A stretch of 64,000 nucleotides of DNA from a bacterium (lineage in GTDB: Bacteria; Cyanobacteriota; Vampirovibrionia; Gastranaerophilales; Gastranaerophilaceae). Below, piece by piece: positions 27,128 to 35,396 of the stretch. How positions within the stretch are numbered: position 1 is the stretch's first letter; each line of letters opens with the position of its first letter. The notes beneath the pieces are model-generated. The model saw only the letters and a program-made list of their open reading frames with translations, did no database searches and had not been told where the DNA came from. Where the stretch lies: the NCBI GenBank assembly GCA_017541465.1, contig JAFXYZ010000064.1:1-64000 (forward strand), in the 5' to 3' direction. The position numbers were made by a program, and so were the translations under genes.

Positions 27128-27607
27128 ATGGGAAGAAGTCTGGTTTTGTATTTTAGTGCGGGCGGAATTACAAGAACTGTTGCAAAAAACCTCAGAGAGG
27201 CAACAGGAGCAGATATTTGCGAAATAAAACCCAAAATTCCCTATAAACCCGAGGACTTGAACTGGATGGACAAAAATTCCCGCTCAAGTATAGAAATGAA
27301 CGATAAATCTTCAAGACCTGAGGTTCAAGAAGCTGTCGCAATAGATATTTCGGACTATGACAAAATCTTTTTGGGATTTCCGATCTGGTGGTATGTCGCA
27401 CCAACCTGTGTTAATTCTTTTCTTGAAAAGTATGATTTTTCAAATAAAAAGATTATTCTTTTTGCCACTTCGGGCGGAAGCAGATTTGGTGAAACCGTTA
27501 AATACTTAAAACCCTCCGTTGCACCCTCCTGCGAAATAATTGAAGGTGAGGTTTTCAGTGTTGCGGCTTCTCTGGAAAAACTCAAAGCCTGGGCTGATAA
27601 GTATTAA
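27128..27607 (+). CDS. Flavodoxin
   Basis: A 159-residue FMN-binding protein. The N-terminal strand S-L-V-L-Y-F-S-A-G-G-I-T-R-T phosphate loop is the flavodoxin FMN site, and F-L-G-F-P-I-W-W-Y and T-S-G-G-S-R-F-G supply the loops around the ring. The ATG at 27128 is preferred because a GGGAG ribosome site lies about ten bases before it and the phosphate loop follows the new N-terminus at the usual distance; the in-frame GTG at 27098 has no such site. It may serve as an electron donor, for example to radical SAM enzymes. Confidence 0.88.
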   Translation: MGRSLVLYFSAGGITRTVAKNLREATGADICEIKPKIPYKPEDLNWMDKNSRSSIEMNDKSSRPEVQEAVAIDISDYDKIFLGFPIWWYVAPTCVNSFLEKYDFSNKKIILFATSGGSRFGETVKYLKPSVAPSCEIIEGEVFSVAASLEKLKAWADKY

Positions 27608-28539
27608 ACCATTTGATTATTTTTTAGGTTGCATTTTTTATCGCAGATGTTTTGACAGTCATCCGAGTAACACGCAGGCTCAGAGTGTATTGAGATAGAC
27701 GCATTAACGAAAATTTCTCTTATTTCCTTCTCAATTCCCTCACAAATCTTGTGGCACTCGCAAATAGAGGTGTCCTCCGGAAACTGAAGTACAAGGTCAA
27801 TGTCGTCAATCGGCCCTACCTGTCTTGCTCTTATTCCGTTTTCCTTTAAAACAACGGAATCAGGATAACTCCTTACTATCATTCTGATTTTTTCCAAATC
27901 ACTTTCGGGAAGGGAGTGGTCAAGAAGATTTAAAAAGGCTTTTTTTGAAATCGTATAGCCTGCCCTGTAGATGAAAACCGCAGTCAGAATGGCGATAATG
28001 GGATCAAGGATTGTGTGTCCGGTTATTTTAATCAAAATGAGCCCCAGCATTACCCCAAAAGAAGAATAGACATCAGTTCTCAGGTGCTCTGCATCGGCGT
28101 ATAAGGAAATGGAATTTGACTCCTTCGCAGTTTTAAAGAGACATTCGCTCACGATAATATTCATAATCACCGCAAAGAGCATAACCGAAATACCGATGTT
28201 GCTTTCAATTTCGATAGGAACGGAGTGAACAATTTTTCTTGCCGCTTCATAAATAATATAAAAAGATGCGAAAATAATTAATAAGCCTTCGATAAAGCCA
28301 GACATATCCTCATATTTGCCGTGCCCGAAAGGATGGTCTTTATCTGCGGGCTGAGAAGATTTCATAACAGAGAAAAAAGTTATAAAAGAAGCCAGGAGGT
28401 CACTCATCGAGTGGATGGCTTCCGAAATAATACTCAAACTGCCAGAAAGAATACCTGCCCCTATCTTTAACAGTGACAGAATGATATTTGAGACTATTGA
28501 AAGTCCTGCGGCAAATTTTTTCTTTTTGTTAATTTCCAT
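27604..28539 (-). CDS. Cation diffusion facilitator (CDF) metal exporter
   Basis: A 311-residue inner-membrane transporter with six hydrophobic helices. The metal-site motifs E-A-I-H-S-M-S-D (helix 2) and D-A-E-H-L-R-T-D (helix 5) and the H-P-F-G-H-G-K-Y-E-D loop are typical of Zn/Fe/Mn exporters. A cytosolic ferredoxin-like dimer domain follows and ends in a Cys-rich tail (C-Y-S-D-D-C, C-D-K-K-C). The ATG at 28539 is preferred; the frame upstream adds 22 atypical residues. Its stop overlaps the convergent flavodoxin gene by four bases. Confidence 0.9.
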   Translation of the reverse strand: MEINKKKKFAAGLSIVSNIILSLLKIGAGILSGSLSIISEAIHSMSDLLASFITFFSVMKSSQPADKDHPFGHGKYEDMSGFIEGLLIIFASFYIIYEAARKIVHSVPIEIESNIGISVMLFAVIMNIIVSECLFKTAKESNSISLYADAEHLRTDVYSSFGVMLGLILIKITGHTILDPIIAILTAVFIYRAGYTISKKAFLNLLDHSLPESDLEKIRMIVRSYPDSVVLKENGIRARQVGPIDDIDLVLQFPEDTSICECHKICEGIEKEIREIFVNASISIHSEPACYSDDCQNICDKKCNLKNNQMV

Positions 28540-28650
28540 AGCAAAGATTATAATATAAAATCCCCGAAGTTGTATATATAAATATTCTGCTGAGTCTTTT
28601 TGCAATATTTAAAAAATATGATATTATAACCATTTAAGGAGAGAATTAGT

Positions 28651-29175
28651 ATGAAAAAAATTTTTGCCGTGATTTTTGTTTTGTGTTTTGTAATTTCCGG
28701 AGCCTATGCAAGCGGTAAATATAAACTATATGATCCCTATGAAGGCGAATTAAAAAATGAAGTTCTGGAAACCAAAAATGTTTCCAGCTCGGATATTTCA
28801 ATTGTGAGAAAGAAGCTTAAACCCAGGAGCAACCTTGCTAATTATTCAATGGGTTATGAATATATAATTAAAAATAATACAGGTCATGACATAACAATAA
28901 AAAGGATAGATTCTGCTGACAGAATAACAAGCGGCGGTGCATTCGGCCGTTCCTTTATTCCGCAGAAGTCAGATTTTGTACCCGGATTTAATATTGCAAA
29001 ATCTATTCAGACAGATAACGAAACCGATAAATTTATGAGAAGACTTCCCGAAAATGAAACGATAAAAGCAAATGATTCAATGAGAGTTCTTCTTCTTGCA
29101 CCCAGAACAGAAAAACACAGTGCAACTTTTGTGTTTAACAATAAGGGCAAAGAGGTTTCAATTCCTGTCGAATAA
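28651..29175 (+). CDS. Secreted protein, hypothetical
   Basis: A 174-residue protein with a clear Sec signal peptide (M-K-K, a hydrophobic stretch and A-Y-A-S cleavage near 20-22). The mature part is mixed beta strand with no recognised motif: I-K-N-N-T-G-H-D-I-T-I and a C-terminal S-A-T-F-V-F-N-N-K-G strand resemble an immunoglobulin-like or pilus-chaperone fold. A promoter (TTGCAA at 28600, TATTAT at 28622, 16 apart) and an AAGGAGAG ribosome site support it. Function unknown. Confidence 0.65.
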   Translation: MKKIFAVIFVLCFVISGAYASGKYKLYDPYEGELKNEVLETKNVSSSDISIVRKKLKPRSNLANYSMGYEYIIKNNTGHDITIKRIDSADRITSGGAFGRSFIPQKSDFVPGFNIAKSIQTDNETDKFMRRLPENETIKANDSMRVLLLAPRTEKHSATFVFNNKGKEVSIPVE

Positions 29176-29179
29176 ATTT

Positions 29180-29209
29180 TTGTTATTATCAATTTAGTAA
29201 ATGTACAAT
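29180..29209 (+). promoter_or_regulatory. Promoter of the CAT-like gene
   Basis: TTGTTA at 29180-29185 and TACAAT at 29204-29209 are 18 bases apart. The -10 box ends eight bases before the ATG at 29218, with no ribosome site between. Confidence 0.5.
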
Positions 29210-29217
29210 TTGATTAT

Positions 29218-29868
29218 ATGAACTATAAAGTAATAGACAGAGAAAAATACTATCGAAAGGGAGTCTTCCGCCACTTTTCAGAAGATTGCAAATGCTCAAC
29301 ATCAATGACAGCAAGAGTTGATGTTACTGACTTTGTTCACTATTCCAAAGAAACAGGCACAAAGTTTTATATCAATTTTCTCTATATTCTATCAAAGGTT
29401 CTCAATTCTCGTGAAGATTACAGAATGGGATATCTTTACCAAACAGATGAGCTAATCTGTTATGATATAGTTAATCCCACCCAATATGTTTTTCACGAAG
29501 ATACAGAAACTTGCACTCCCGTCTATACAAAATACTATGATAACTATGTAATGTTCTATTCTAATGCTCTAAAAGATATTGAAAATGCAAAAAACACAAG
29601 AGAATATATGCTCGATATGGCAAATCATCCAAACTGGTTTGATGCGTCATTTATACCTTGGCTATCTTATGACTCTCTGAATATTGAATTACCTGACGGT
29701 CATCTGTTTTTTGCTCCCATTATCAATTGGGGGAAATACAGAGAAGAAGATGGCAGACTCGTTATGCCTGTGAGTGTCCGTCTAAATCATGCAATTGCGG
29801 ATGGATATTTGGTCGCAAATGTATTTCGTTTATTAGAGCAAGAAATGAAATTGTTTGTTAAGTTATAG
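29218..29868 (+). CDS. Chloramphenicol acetyltransferase-like (type A CAT family) protein
   Basis: A 216-residue trimeric-acetyltransferase-fold protein of CAT length. The catalytic region near the C-terminus reads V-R-L-N-H-A-I-A-D-G-Y; the H-A-x-x-D-G core contains the general-base His and the structural Asp. Upstream, F-I-P-W-L-S-Y matches the conserved C/I-P-W-x-S-F block, and M-T-A-R-V-D-V is the usual N-terminal strand. The canonical double His (H-H-A) is N-H-A here. It may acetylate chloramphenicol or another substrate; resistance cannot be claimed from sequence alone. It stands alone with its own promoter. Confidence 0.82.
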   Translation: MNYKVIDREKYYRKGVFRHFSEDCKCSTSMTARVDVTDFVHYSKETGTKFYINFLYILSKVLNSREDYRMGYLYQTDELICYDIVNPTQYVFHEDTETCTPVYTKYYDNYVMFYSNALKDIENAKNTREYMLDMANHPNWFDASFIPWLSYDSLNIELPDGHLFFAPIINWGKYREEDGRLVMPVSVRLNHAIADGYLVANVFRLLEQEMKLFVKL

Positions 29869-29878
29869 TGTACTAAAA

Positions 29879-29898
29879 AAGAGGGTTCAAACCCTCTT
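29879..29898. terminator. Bidirectional terminator between CAT-like gene and tRNA-Arg
   Basis: AAGAGGGTT and AACCCTCTT form a nine-base inverted repeat with a very short loop and A-rich left flank. It serves the CAT-like gene on the plus strand and the tRNA transcript on the minus strand. Confidence 0.7.
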
Positions 29899-29909
29899 AT
29901 ATTAAGAAA

Positions 29910-29983
29910 TACCCCGGAGAGGACTCGAACCTCCAACAATTTCCTTAGGACGGAACCGCTCTATCCAATTGAGCCACCGAGGC
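29910..29983 (-). tRNA. tRNA-Arg (anticodon CCT)
   Basis: On the minus strand, acceptor arms GCCTCGG and CCGGGGT pair with two G-T wobbles and A73 follows. T8-G9, the D arm GCTC/GAGC, an anticodon loop with TCCTAA (CCT at 34-36), and a GGAGG-TTCGAGT-CCTCT T arm are all present. No CCA is encoded. It lies 50 bases downstream of tRNA-Lys on the same strand. Confidence 0.93.
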
Positions 29984-30033
29984 ATGTTTTTTATTATTAT
30001 AACATATAAAATTGATTTTTACGCATAAAAATA

Positions 30034-30106
30034 TGCGCTTGGCGCGATTCGAACGCGCGACCTCTCCCTTAAAAGGGGATTGCTCTACCGGCTGAGCTAC
30101 AAGCGC
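30034..30106 (-). tRNA. tRNA-Lys (anticodon TTT)
   Basis: Acceptor arms GCGCTTG and CAAGCGC pair perfectly with A73. T8-A9, D arm GCTC/GAGC, the anticodon loop CTTTTAA, and the T arm GCGCG-TTCGAAT-CGCGC are canonical. No CCA is encoded. Together with tRNA-Arg it makes a two-tRNA minus-strand unit. Confidence 0.95.
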
Positions 30107-30168
30107 ATATTTTATTTTTTACAACTTATACAATAACAAGAACATTTTTTATCGTCAACACTTTTCTT

Positions 30169-30205
30169 AAAAAAAAGATAATTTCATTTTCTGAAATTAT
30201 CTTTT
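30169..30205 (-). terminator. Intrinsic terminator after the His/Pro-rich gene
   Basis: A perfect 12-bp stem (AAGATAATTTCA with TGAAATTATCTT, five-base loop) with an A run on its left side, which is a T run for the minus strand. It lies beyond the interspersed element that follows the His/Pro-rich gene. Confidence 0.75.
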
Positions 30206-30231
30206 CCTTCCCATAACTTTGCGATGAAGTT

Positions 30232-30347
30232 TCTTGAAAAACCTTCTCGCTCCAACCTGTTAGGCTTTTGCTAACGCAGTCGCCTTTTTGGTTGTCGCTC
30301 AACGGACTCGTTCACTTTGTTCACTCCGTCCGTACGGTTTTTCGCTA
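30232..30347 (-). repeat. Interspersed structured element, copy A
   Basis: Read on the minus strand it begins TAGCGAAAAACCGTACGG and ends GGTTTTTCAAGA. The ends form an inverted repeat (GAAAAACC / GGTTTTTC). Inside, ACGGAC/GTCCGT and GTTAG/CTAAC make further hairpins. It shares ends, order of blocks (GGAGTGAA, GCGAC, GCGACTGC, AGC) and length with copies at 36109 and 55971. Its first bases supply the TAG stop of the His/Pro-rich gene. Confidence 0.75.
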
Positions 30348-30713
30348 AATACTGAAAAGAACATGCTTTGTTCTTACAGTAAGTGTTTTGTTGGGATAAT
30401 AGTATCCGTAAGAGTATGGAGTAGTGTAATAAGGTGTTGAATAGTAATAACTGCCATACGGTGAATTTACCGTTATGACCTGGTTCATGGGAATCACAGG
30501 TGCATAATAATTGTACATTGGGGGCGGTGGCGGTGTACGGTGGTGGTGATGATGTCTTGGCGGGGGCGGATTATGATGCCTGTGGTGAGCATTTGGCGGA
30601 GGGTTATGCATTCCACCCGGTCCTCCGTTATGGTGCGGCGGTGCCGCAAGAACCGTTCCCATTCCGATTGTCATAACTCCCGCAATTGCCAGCGTAAAAA
30701 GTATCTTTTTCAT
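30345..30713 (-). CDS. Secreted His/Pro/Tyr-rich protein
   Basis: A 122-residue protein with a Sec signal peptide (M-K-K-I-L-F-T-L, cleavage after V-L-A-A near 24). The mature region is first His/Pro/Gly-rich (H-H-R-H-H-N-P-P-P-P then five His) and then Tyr/Ser/Pro-rich. The His clusters could bind Ni, Zn or Cu at the surface or in the periplasm. The last residues and the TAG stop run into the interspersed element, so the original C-terminus may have been replaced. Confidence 0.7.
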   Translation of the reverse strand: MKKILFTLAIAGVMTIGMGTVLAAPPHHNGGPGGMHNPPPNAHHRHHNPPPPRHHHHHRTPPPPPMYNYYAPVIPMNQVITVNSPYGSYYYSTPYYTTPYSYGYYYPNKTLTVRTKHVLFSI

Positions 30714-30867
30714 CTTCTGTACTTTCTCCTATGTCTAACTCTTGCTACAATCCTTAAAACGATTTTCTCTCTGAAGAGTTCATTTTTTATTAAGAAAAAT
30801 TAAAAGAGGAAATTTTTATTTTGGGGTAAGATTGTATATAATTATCTGATTAAAATATAAAAATTAT

Positions 30868-30895
30868 TTGCATGTTGAAATATATGCGCTATAAT
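30868..30895 (+). promoter_or_regulatory. Promoter of the outer-membrane barrel gene
   Basis: TTGCAT at 30868-30873 and TATAAT at 30890-30895 are 16 bases apart. They leave about 50 bases of leader with an AGGAGA ribosome site before ATG 30949. Confidence 0.5.
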
Positions 30896-30948
30896 AAGTA
30901 CCATAAAAACTTATTAGTGTGTGGTGGTAATATTTACAGGAGAAAAAA

Positions 30949-32049
30949 ATGAAAAAACTAAACAAGAGACTTTTATTTTCATTTCTTGCTGCTTCATTTC
31001 TAATGTGCAACAACGCATTTGCAGTAGAGGAAATAAACATGAATGATTCTGACAATTTGAGTTATTCATATATGAATAATCAAGTTCTCGGAAGCGAGCA
31101 ATCAGATTATGATGTCGATGCAGTAAACAAATTATCTTTAAGTTCAACAGGTACTGCTAAAGATATTTCTGCTTATATTTCCATGTCAGTCAGAGAAAGA
31201 CAAATGGAAAAAATGCAGAACAAAATGGCAGCACTGGACAATGATTATGTATTTGAGCCCATTAACAATACAATGCCGAACTTAAATGTATGGGTAAGAC
31301 CTTATGCATCAATTGAACATGTCAGAACAGGCCAGGGGAAATTTGAAGTTCAGACATGGGGCAATTATGTTGGTGCGAATTCCGGAATTATTGAATTAAG
31401 TAACGGTTGGGATGCCATCATTGGCGGTTACTTAGGATATAACGGCGGTCATATTACAAGACCTGATTTATCAGCCTATGAAAACGGCGGTACTCTTGGA
31501 TTAGAAACAATGTTCATGAAAAACCATTTCTTCACAGGTTTTGATATCAGCACAGGCGCTATGGCTACAAAATTCAATTATGCAAATAAACATTGGATAA
31601 CAGGAACTTATTTAACAACAGGTATTTCAAATAAGACAGGATATAACTGGGAACTTGCAGACGGTAAGTTTATCATTCAGCCTTATTTAGTTCTCGGTTA
31701 TACATTTGCACATCAATTTGGCAGAACAAAATATGAATCAACAGTTGAAGCAGGTTCATTGAATTCAGGTTTAATTGAACCGGGTCTCAACATTATCGGT
31801 AAATTTGAAAGCGGTTGGCAGCCTTATGCAGGTGTAAGTTTTGTACAAAACCTCGTAAACAATGATGATTTGTCTTATCAATATGCAGTTATGCCAGATA
31901 TGGCAGCAAGAGGTTTCATCAAATATGGCCTCGGCGTAAGAAAGAACTGGAAAGACAGAGTCGGAGTTAACTTCCAGACATTTGCAAGAAACTGCGGAAG
32001 ATACGGTGTCGGCTTCCAGGGCGGACTCGATGTTGCTCTCGGCAAATAA
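30949..32049 (+). CDS. Outer-membrane beta-barrel protein
   Basis: A 366-residue secreted protein with a Sec signal (M-K-K-L-N-K-R-L-L-F-S-F, cleavage after N-A-F-A near 25). From residue 115 on it alternates in short strands with aromatic girdles and Gly-rich turns (W-V-R-P-Y-A, N-G-W-D-A-I-I-G-G-Y-L-G-Y) and ends in a strand, as in autotransporter or porin barrels. The mature N-terminus (A-V-E-E-I-N-M) is nearly the same as that of BtuB downstream. Ribosome site AGGAGA precedes the ATG. It may be a porin or adhesin; the ligand is unknown. Confidence 0.75.
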   Translation: MKKLNKRLLFSFLAASFLMCNNAFAVEEINMNDSDNLSYSYMNNQVLGSEQSDYDVDAVNKLSLSSTGTAKDISAYISMSVRERQMEKMQNKMAALDNDYVFEPINNTMPNLNVWVRPYASIEHVRTGQGKFEVQTWGNYVGANSGIIELSNGWDAIIGGYLGYNGGHITRPDLSAYENGGTLGLETMFMKNHFFTGFDISTGAMATKFNYANKHWITGTYLTTGISNKTGYNWELADGKFIIQPYLVLGYTFAHQFGRTKYESTVEAGSLNSGLIEPGLNIIGKFESGWQPYAGVSFVQNLVNNDDLSYQYAVMPDMAARGFIKYGLGVRKNWKDRVGVNFQTFARNCGRYGVGFQGGLDVALGK

Positions 32050-32073
32050 TAAGTTATTTAATTTTTAACGAAA

Positions 32074-32100
32074 AAGGCGGTTTAAATAACCGCCTTCTTT
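32074..32100 (+). terminator. Intrinsic terminator after the barrel gene
   Basis: AAGGCGGTT and AACCGCCTT form a nine-base stem with a five-base loop followed by CTTT. It separates the barrel gene from the riboswitch-controlled btuB. Confidence 0.8.
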
Positions 32101-32143
32101 ATTATCTATACCAGAAAGCCCTTTGAGTATATATATTAAGTAT

Positions 32144-32171
32144 TTGACTTTTACGGAAATTATGCTAAGAT
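32144..32171 (+). promoter_or_regulatory. Promoter of the cobalamin riboswitch / btuB
   Basis: TTGACT at 32144-32149 and TAAGAT at 32166-32171, 16 bases apart, with a TGC extended -10 in front. Transcription should start near 32178, just before the conserved riboswitch core. Confidence 0.6.
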
Positions 32172-32265
32172 ATGTTTAGTTTCAGGGAAACTCCGTAAAA
32201 ACGGGGCTATGCCGTAACTGTGTGGAGCGCTCGCTCCGAGCCAGAATACCTGAGATGGTTGTTAA
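32172..32265 (+). promoter_or_regulatory. Cobalamin riboswitch
   Basis: The leader holds the conserved core of cobalamin aptamers: CAGGGAAACTCCG, a CCGTAAAAACGG stem, a GCCGTAACTGTG segment, a GGAGCG/CGCTCC hairpin and the B12-box version GAGCCAGAATACCTG. CAGG near the start pairs with CCTG near the end. Downstream, AGGTATT at about 32279-32285 is complementary to AATACCT in the aptamer and covers the likely ribosome site (GAGG), giving a plausible switch that controls translation of btuB. Expected effect: repression of uptake when B12 is plentiful. Confidence 0.88.
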
Positions 32266-32291
32266 CTTTGCGAGCACGAGGTATTTTTAGA

Positions 32292-34346
32292 ATGAAAAAA
32301 GTTGGAATTATGGCGGCTGCGCTGGTTATGTGCATGTCAATTGGCAATGCCTTGGCTGTTGAAGAAATCAATTTGGATACTTCTGAAGACAGTATCTCAA
32401 ATAAGGTTCTCTACGGTGGTGTAAAAGACAGACAGACTTATTATACTTCAGGTTATGCCGAAGACATCAAGAACTCAGGCGCAAATGTCAGTGTAATCAC
32501 ACGAAAAGACATTGAAAAACAAAACAATCCGAGTGTTGTTGATCTTCTTCAACACGAGCAGTCTGTTAGTGTACAACAGTCCAATGGTTCTCCGGGATCT
32601 CCCGCAACCATCAGAATGAGAGGTACTGACAGAGTAAGAATTACCATTGACGGTATCAGAGCTGACAGACCTTCTATGACATCTCCAGGGGCTGAAGTTC
32701 ATAACATTCTTTCTGATGATATTGAAAGAATTGAAGTTATCAGAGGTGCACAGGGTAATGTTAACGGTGTCAATGCAACAGGCGGTGTTATCGCTATGCA
32801 GACAAGAAGAGGACATGGTCCTTTCTCTGTTGAAGCATACTCAGGCATGGGTAACTATGGTCAGTTCAAGGAAAGAATGGCTGTATCAGGCGGAGATGCC
32901 AAGAAGGATTACTACTTGGGTTTAACCTGGTATAAAACAGACGGCGGTATGTGGACTGAGCAACAGGGCAGAATCAGAAATGACGACTACAACAACTTCA
33001 ATGTTGTTGCTAATACGGGTGTCAGACTTCTTGATGACAAAGCTGATTTGAGAAACATCTTCAGATTTTCAAGAGCAAGAAAAGGTGTTGGTCTTAATTA
33101 TGGTATTCAAAAGCCTGATGACTACGGTCTTAACTTCGATATTATGGATGTTGTTTCCTGGGATCATGCTGTAAACGACAGATACAACTATAATGCTAAG
33201 TTTGGTGTTTATCACAATGAATCTGATAACTTCGGATTCCCGACAGCAGACAACGGCTATTATAAAATGGTATCCAAACTGAGAAGTACAAGATTAGATT
33301 TTAATACTCAACACAATTTTGAACTCGCTGACTGGAATACTCTTTCTGTCGGATATAACTTTGAAACAGAGTTCTTTGACGGATATTCTTCCGATATTAC
33401 AGGCGGTCCTTGGCCTTACAGTTCCACCAGCGGAAATTCGGGAAATGCAATCCAGAACGATATATTTGTTAACGATTTAATCAACATCAAAGATATCCTC
33501 TTCATCAGAGGCGGTGCAAGATTATTGACAAATAACCAGTATGGTACTTATGTACTTCCTAACCTGTCAGCTGCATTAGTCTTTAATACTCTCGGTATTG
33601 AAGGTGCAAAGACTAAATTCAGAGGCAGTTTCGGTCAGAGTGTAAACACACCTACTCTTTATCAGAGATTTGGTACAATCCCCGGAATGTTAATTGCTAA
33701 CCCTGATTTGGAAGCTGAAAAATCAACAAGTTTTGATGCAGGTGTTGAACAGAGCTTCTTCGATGATAAGTTAGCCTTTGACTTCGGATGGTTCCACCAC
33801 GATTACAAAAACTATATCAGTTGCCCTGAAATTGCTCCCTGGGTTTACCAATACCAGAACGTTATGGGTGCAAGAGCATGGGGCTTTGAATCAGGTGCAA
33901 GATGGCAGCCTAACGATAAATTCAAAGTTGCTTTGAATTATACTTACACTTATGCAAGAGACAAAGTTTCACGTCAGAACCTGCCCGGTAACGTATATAA
34001 CAGAATCAATGCTACTATGTACTGGACACCGACTGACAGATTAAACTTCTTTGCAGGTGCTGAGTACGGTGACGGTGTATATTACTATGTAGATAATACA
34101 AACCGTCAGCCGACGACAACTCCGTCATACGTCAATGTTAAACTTGGCGGTGACATCAAAGTTATCAAAACAGAAAACTTTGATTTGAGCGTACAGGGTA
34201 CAGTATATAACTTGTTACACCAGAAGATTTCTTTATATAAGACAAGCAATGGTTTAAACGAGTACTATGCTCCCGGTATAAACTTCATGGCTGGTATATT
34301 TGCTAAATATACTCTTCCTGAAAGAGCATCAAAAGAAAAAATCTAG
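32292..34346 (+). CDS. btuB: TonB-dependent cobalamin receptor BtuB
   Basis: A 684-residue outer-membrane receptor. The ATG at 32292 begins a Sec signal (M-K-K-V-G-I-M-A-A-A-L-V, cleavage after N-A-L-A). The frame extending back to 32220 lies in the riboswitch and is not translated. A plug domain (~50-160) has S-V-I-T-R-K-D-I-E, R-M-R-G-T-D-R-V and I-E-R-I-E-V-I-R-G, followed by a 22-strand type barrel ending in the C-terminal strand F-A-K-Y-T-L-P. The riboswitch in front and btuCDF behind make cobalamin the likely ligand. GAGG lies nine bases before ATG. Confidence 0.92.
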   Translation: MKKVGIMAAALVMCMSIGNALAVEEINLDTSEDSISNKVLYGGVKDRQTYYTSGYAEDIKNSGANVSVITRKDIEKQNNPSVVDLLQHEQSVSVQQSNGSPGSPATIRMRGTDRVRITIDGIRADRPSMTSPGAEVHNILSDDIERIEVIRGAQGNVNGVNATGGVIAMQTRRGHGPFSVEAYSGMGNYGQFKERMAVSGGDAKKDYYLGLTWYKTDGGMWTEQQGRIRNDDYNNFNVVANTGVRLLDDKADLRNIFRFSRARKGVGLNYGIQKPDDYGLNFDIMDVVSWDHAVNDRYNYNAKFGVYHNESDNFGFPTADNGYYKMVSKLRSTRLDFNTQHNFELADWNTLSVGYNFETEFFDGYSSDITGGPWPYSSTSGNSGNAIQNDIFVNDLINIKDILFIRGGARLLTNNQYGTYVLPNLSAALVFNTLGIEGAKTKFRGSFGQSVNTPTLYQRFGTIPGMLIANPDLEAEKSTSFDAGVEQSFFDDKLAFDFGWFHHDYKNYISCPEIAPWVYQYQNVMGARAWGFESGARWQPNDKFKVALNYTYTYARDKVSRQNLPGNVYNRINATMYWTPTDRLNFFAGAEYGDGVYYYVDNTNRQPTTTPSYVNVKLGGDIKVIKTENFDLSVQGTVYNLLHQKISLYKTSNGLNEYYAPGINFMAGIFAKYTLPERASKEKI

Positions 34347-34358
34347 TAAACAATTATT

Positions 34359-34395
34359 TCTGCCCTCTGCGTTTATCACAGGGGGCAGATTTTTT
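34359..34395 (+). terminator. Intrinsic terminator after btuB
   Basis: TCTGCCC pairs with GGGCAGA (with CTG/CAG below the loop) followed by TTTTTT. It separates btuB from btuC, which has its own promoter. Confidence 0.8.
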
Positions 34396-34400
34396 ATGTA

Positions 34401-34409
34401 TGATATAAT
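34401..34409 (+). promoter_or_regulatory. Extended -10 of btuC
   Basis: TGATATAAT, a perfect extended -10, ends six bases before the btuC ATG at 34416. No ribosome site exists between; the message is predicted leaderless. Confidence 0.6.
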
Positions 34410-34415
34410 AATTTT

Positions 34416-35396
34416 ATGAATAAAAAGAAAACAATAATAATTTGTATATTGCTCATATTGTTTTTGATTTCCTTATATCTCGCGGTTTTTGCAGGTTATA
34501 AGGATTTTGGTGTTAAGATGTTCTTAAAATCTTTTCACCTCTCAAACGATACGGACAGCATGATTTTATCTCTTCTGAGGTTCCCGAGAGCCGTCAAAGC
34601 AATAATTGCAGGTATCTGTCTTGCCTTAGCAGGTATGTTTATGCAGGCGGTTTCAAAGAACCCTTTGGCTGAACCTTATATAACAGGTATTTCCTCCGGT
34701 GCAGGGCTTGGTATTGCACTTTCCATACTGGTTTTTAACAGTTCAAATTATTCCGTTTTCGGCTTCTTTGGTGCGTTAATTTCCTCTGCCCTGGTTATTA
34801 TCTTTTCGGGGCTTAACAGGTTTTCCGTCACAAAACTCATTTTGATAGGTTTATCAATAAATATATTCTTCAGTTCTCTTATTTCCTTTATAATTCTTGT
34901 CAGCCCCGAAAAATCTTACACGATGATGTTAATTCTCTCGGGCGGTCTGACTAATAATGAGGTTATCTCAAACGGCTCTCTGTCGCTTTTATTCCTGGTT
35001 GCACTAATCTTTGCGGGTTTATTAATTCCGAAACTCAATTATTTAAGGCTTGATTCGGATTTGCTCGAAGCAAATAAAGCGAAGAAGAATTTTTATTTAA
35101 TTCTCATAATTTGTGTTTCTGCGTTTTTGAGTTCGCTGAGTGTTTTTGCGGCAGGTATTTTAGGCTTTATCGGTATCATAGCCCCCCAGATTTCAAGGAT
35201 GCTCTTAGGGCAGGATTACCGCTGGCTCTTCCTGTCAAATATCTTTATAGGTTCAATGTTTATCCTTATTTCTGATTTCATAGCAAGAGTTGTCGTCTAT
35301 CCGCTTCAGATACCGCTGGGGTTGATAGTTGCTTTCCTCGGCGCTCCTGTTTTTGTATTCTTCTTAACGAGGAAAGGAGAGATGTTCCGTGATTGA
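34416..35396 (+). CDS. btuC: Cobalamin/iron ABC transporter permease BtuC
   Basis: A 326-residue FecCD-family permease with about ten membrane helices. L-R-F-P-R-A-V-K-A-I-I-A-G near residues 51-63 and N-P-L-A-E-P-Y-I-T-G-I-S-S-G-A-G-L-G are the family hallmarks; G-F-I-G-I-I-A-P-Q-I-S-R-M-L contains the coupling helix that contacts the ATPase. Position behind btuB suggests cobalamin. It overlaps btuD by eight bases. Confidence 0.92.
   Translation: MNKKKTIIICILLILFLISLYLAVFAGYKDFGVKMFLKSFHLSNDTDSMILSLLRFPRAVKAIIAGICLALAGMFMQAVSKNPLAEPYITGISSGAGLGIALSILVFNSSNYSVFGFFGALISSALVIIFSGLNRFSVTKLILIGLSINIFFSSLISFIILVSPEKSYTMMLILSGGLTNNEVISNGSLSLLFLVALIFAGLLIPKLNYLRLDSDLLEANKAKKNFYLILIICVSAFLSSLSVFAAGILGFIGIIAPQISRMLLGQDYRWLFLSNIFIGSMFILISDFIARVVVYPLQIPLGLIVAFLGAPVFVFFLTRKGEMFRD

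Noticed and set aside
30540-30803. Plus-strand frame opposite the His/Pro-rich gene
   Set aside because: A by-product of the GC-rich His/Pro codons; no start signal, and the minus strand has a perfect signal peptide.
32220-32291. 24-codon N-terminal extension of BtuB
   Set aside because: It lies in the conserved riboswitch; the signal peptide begins at the ATG at 32292.
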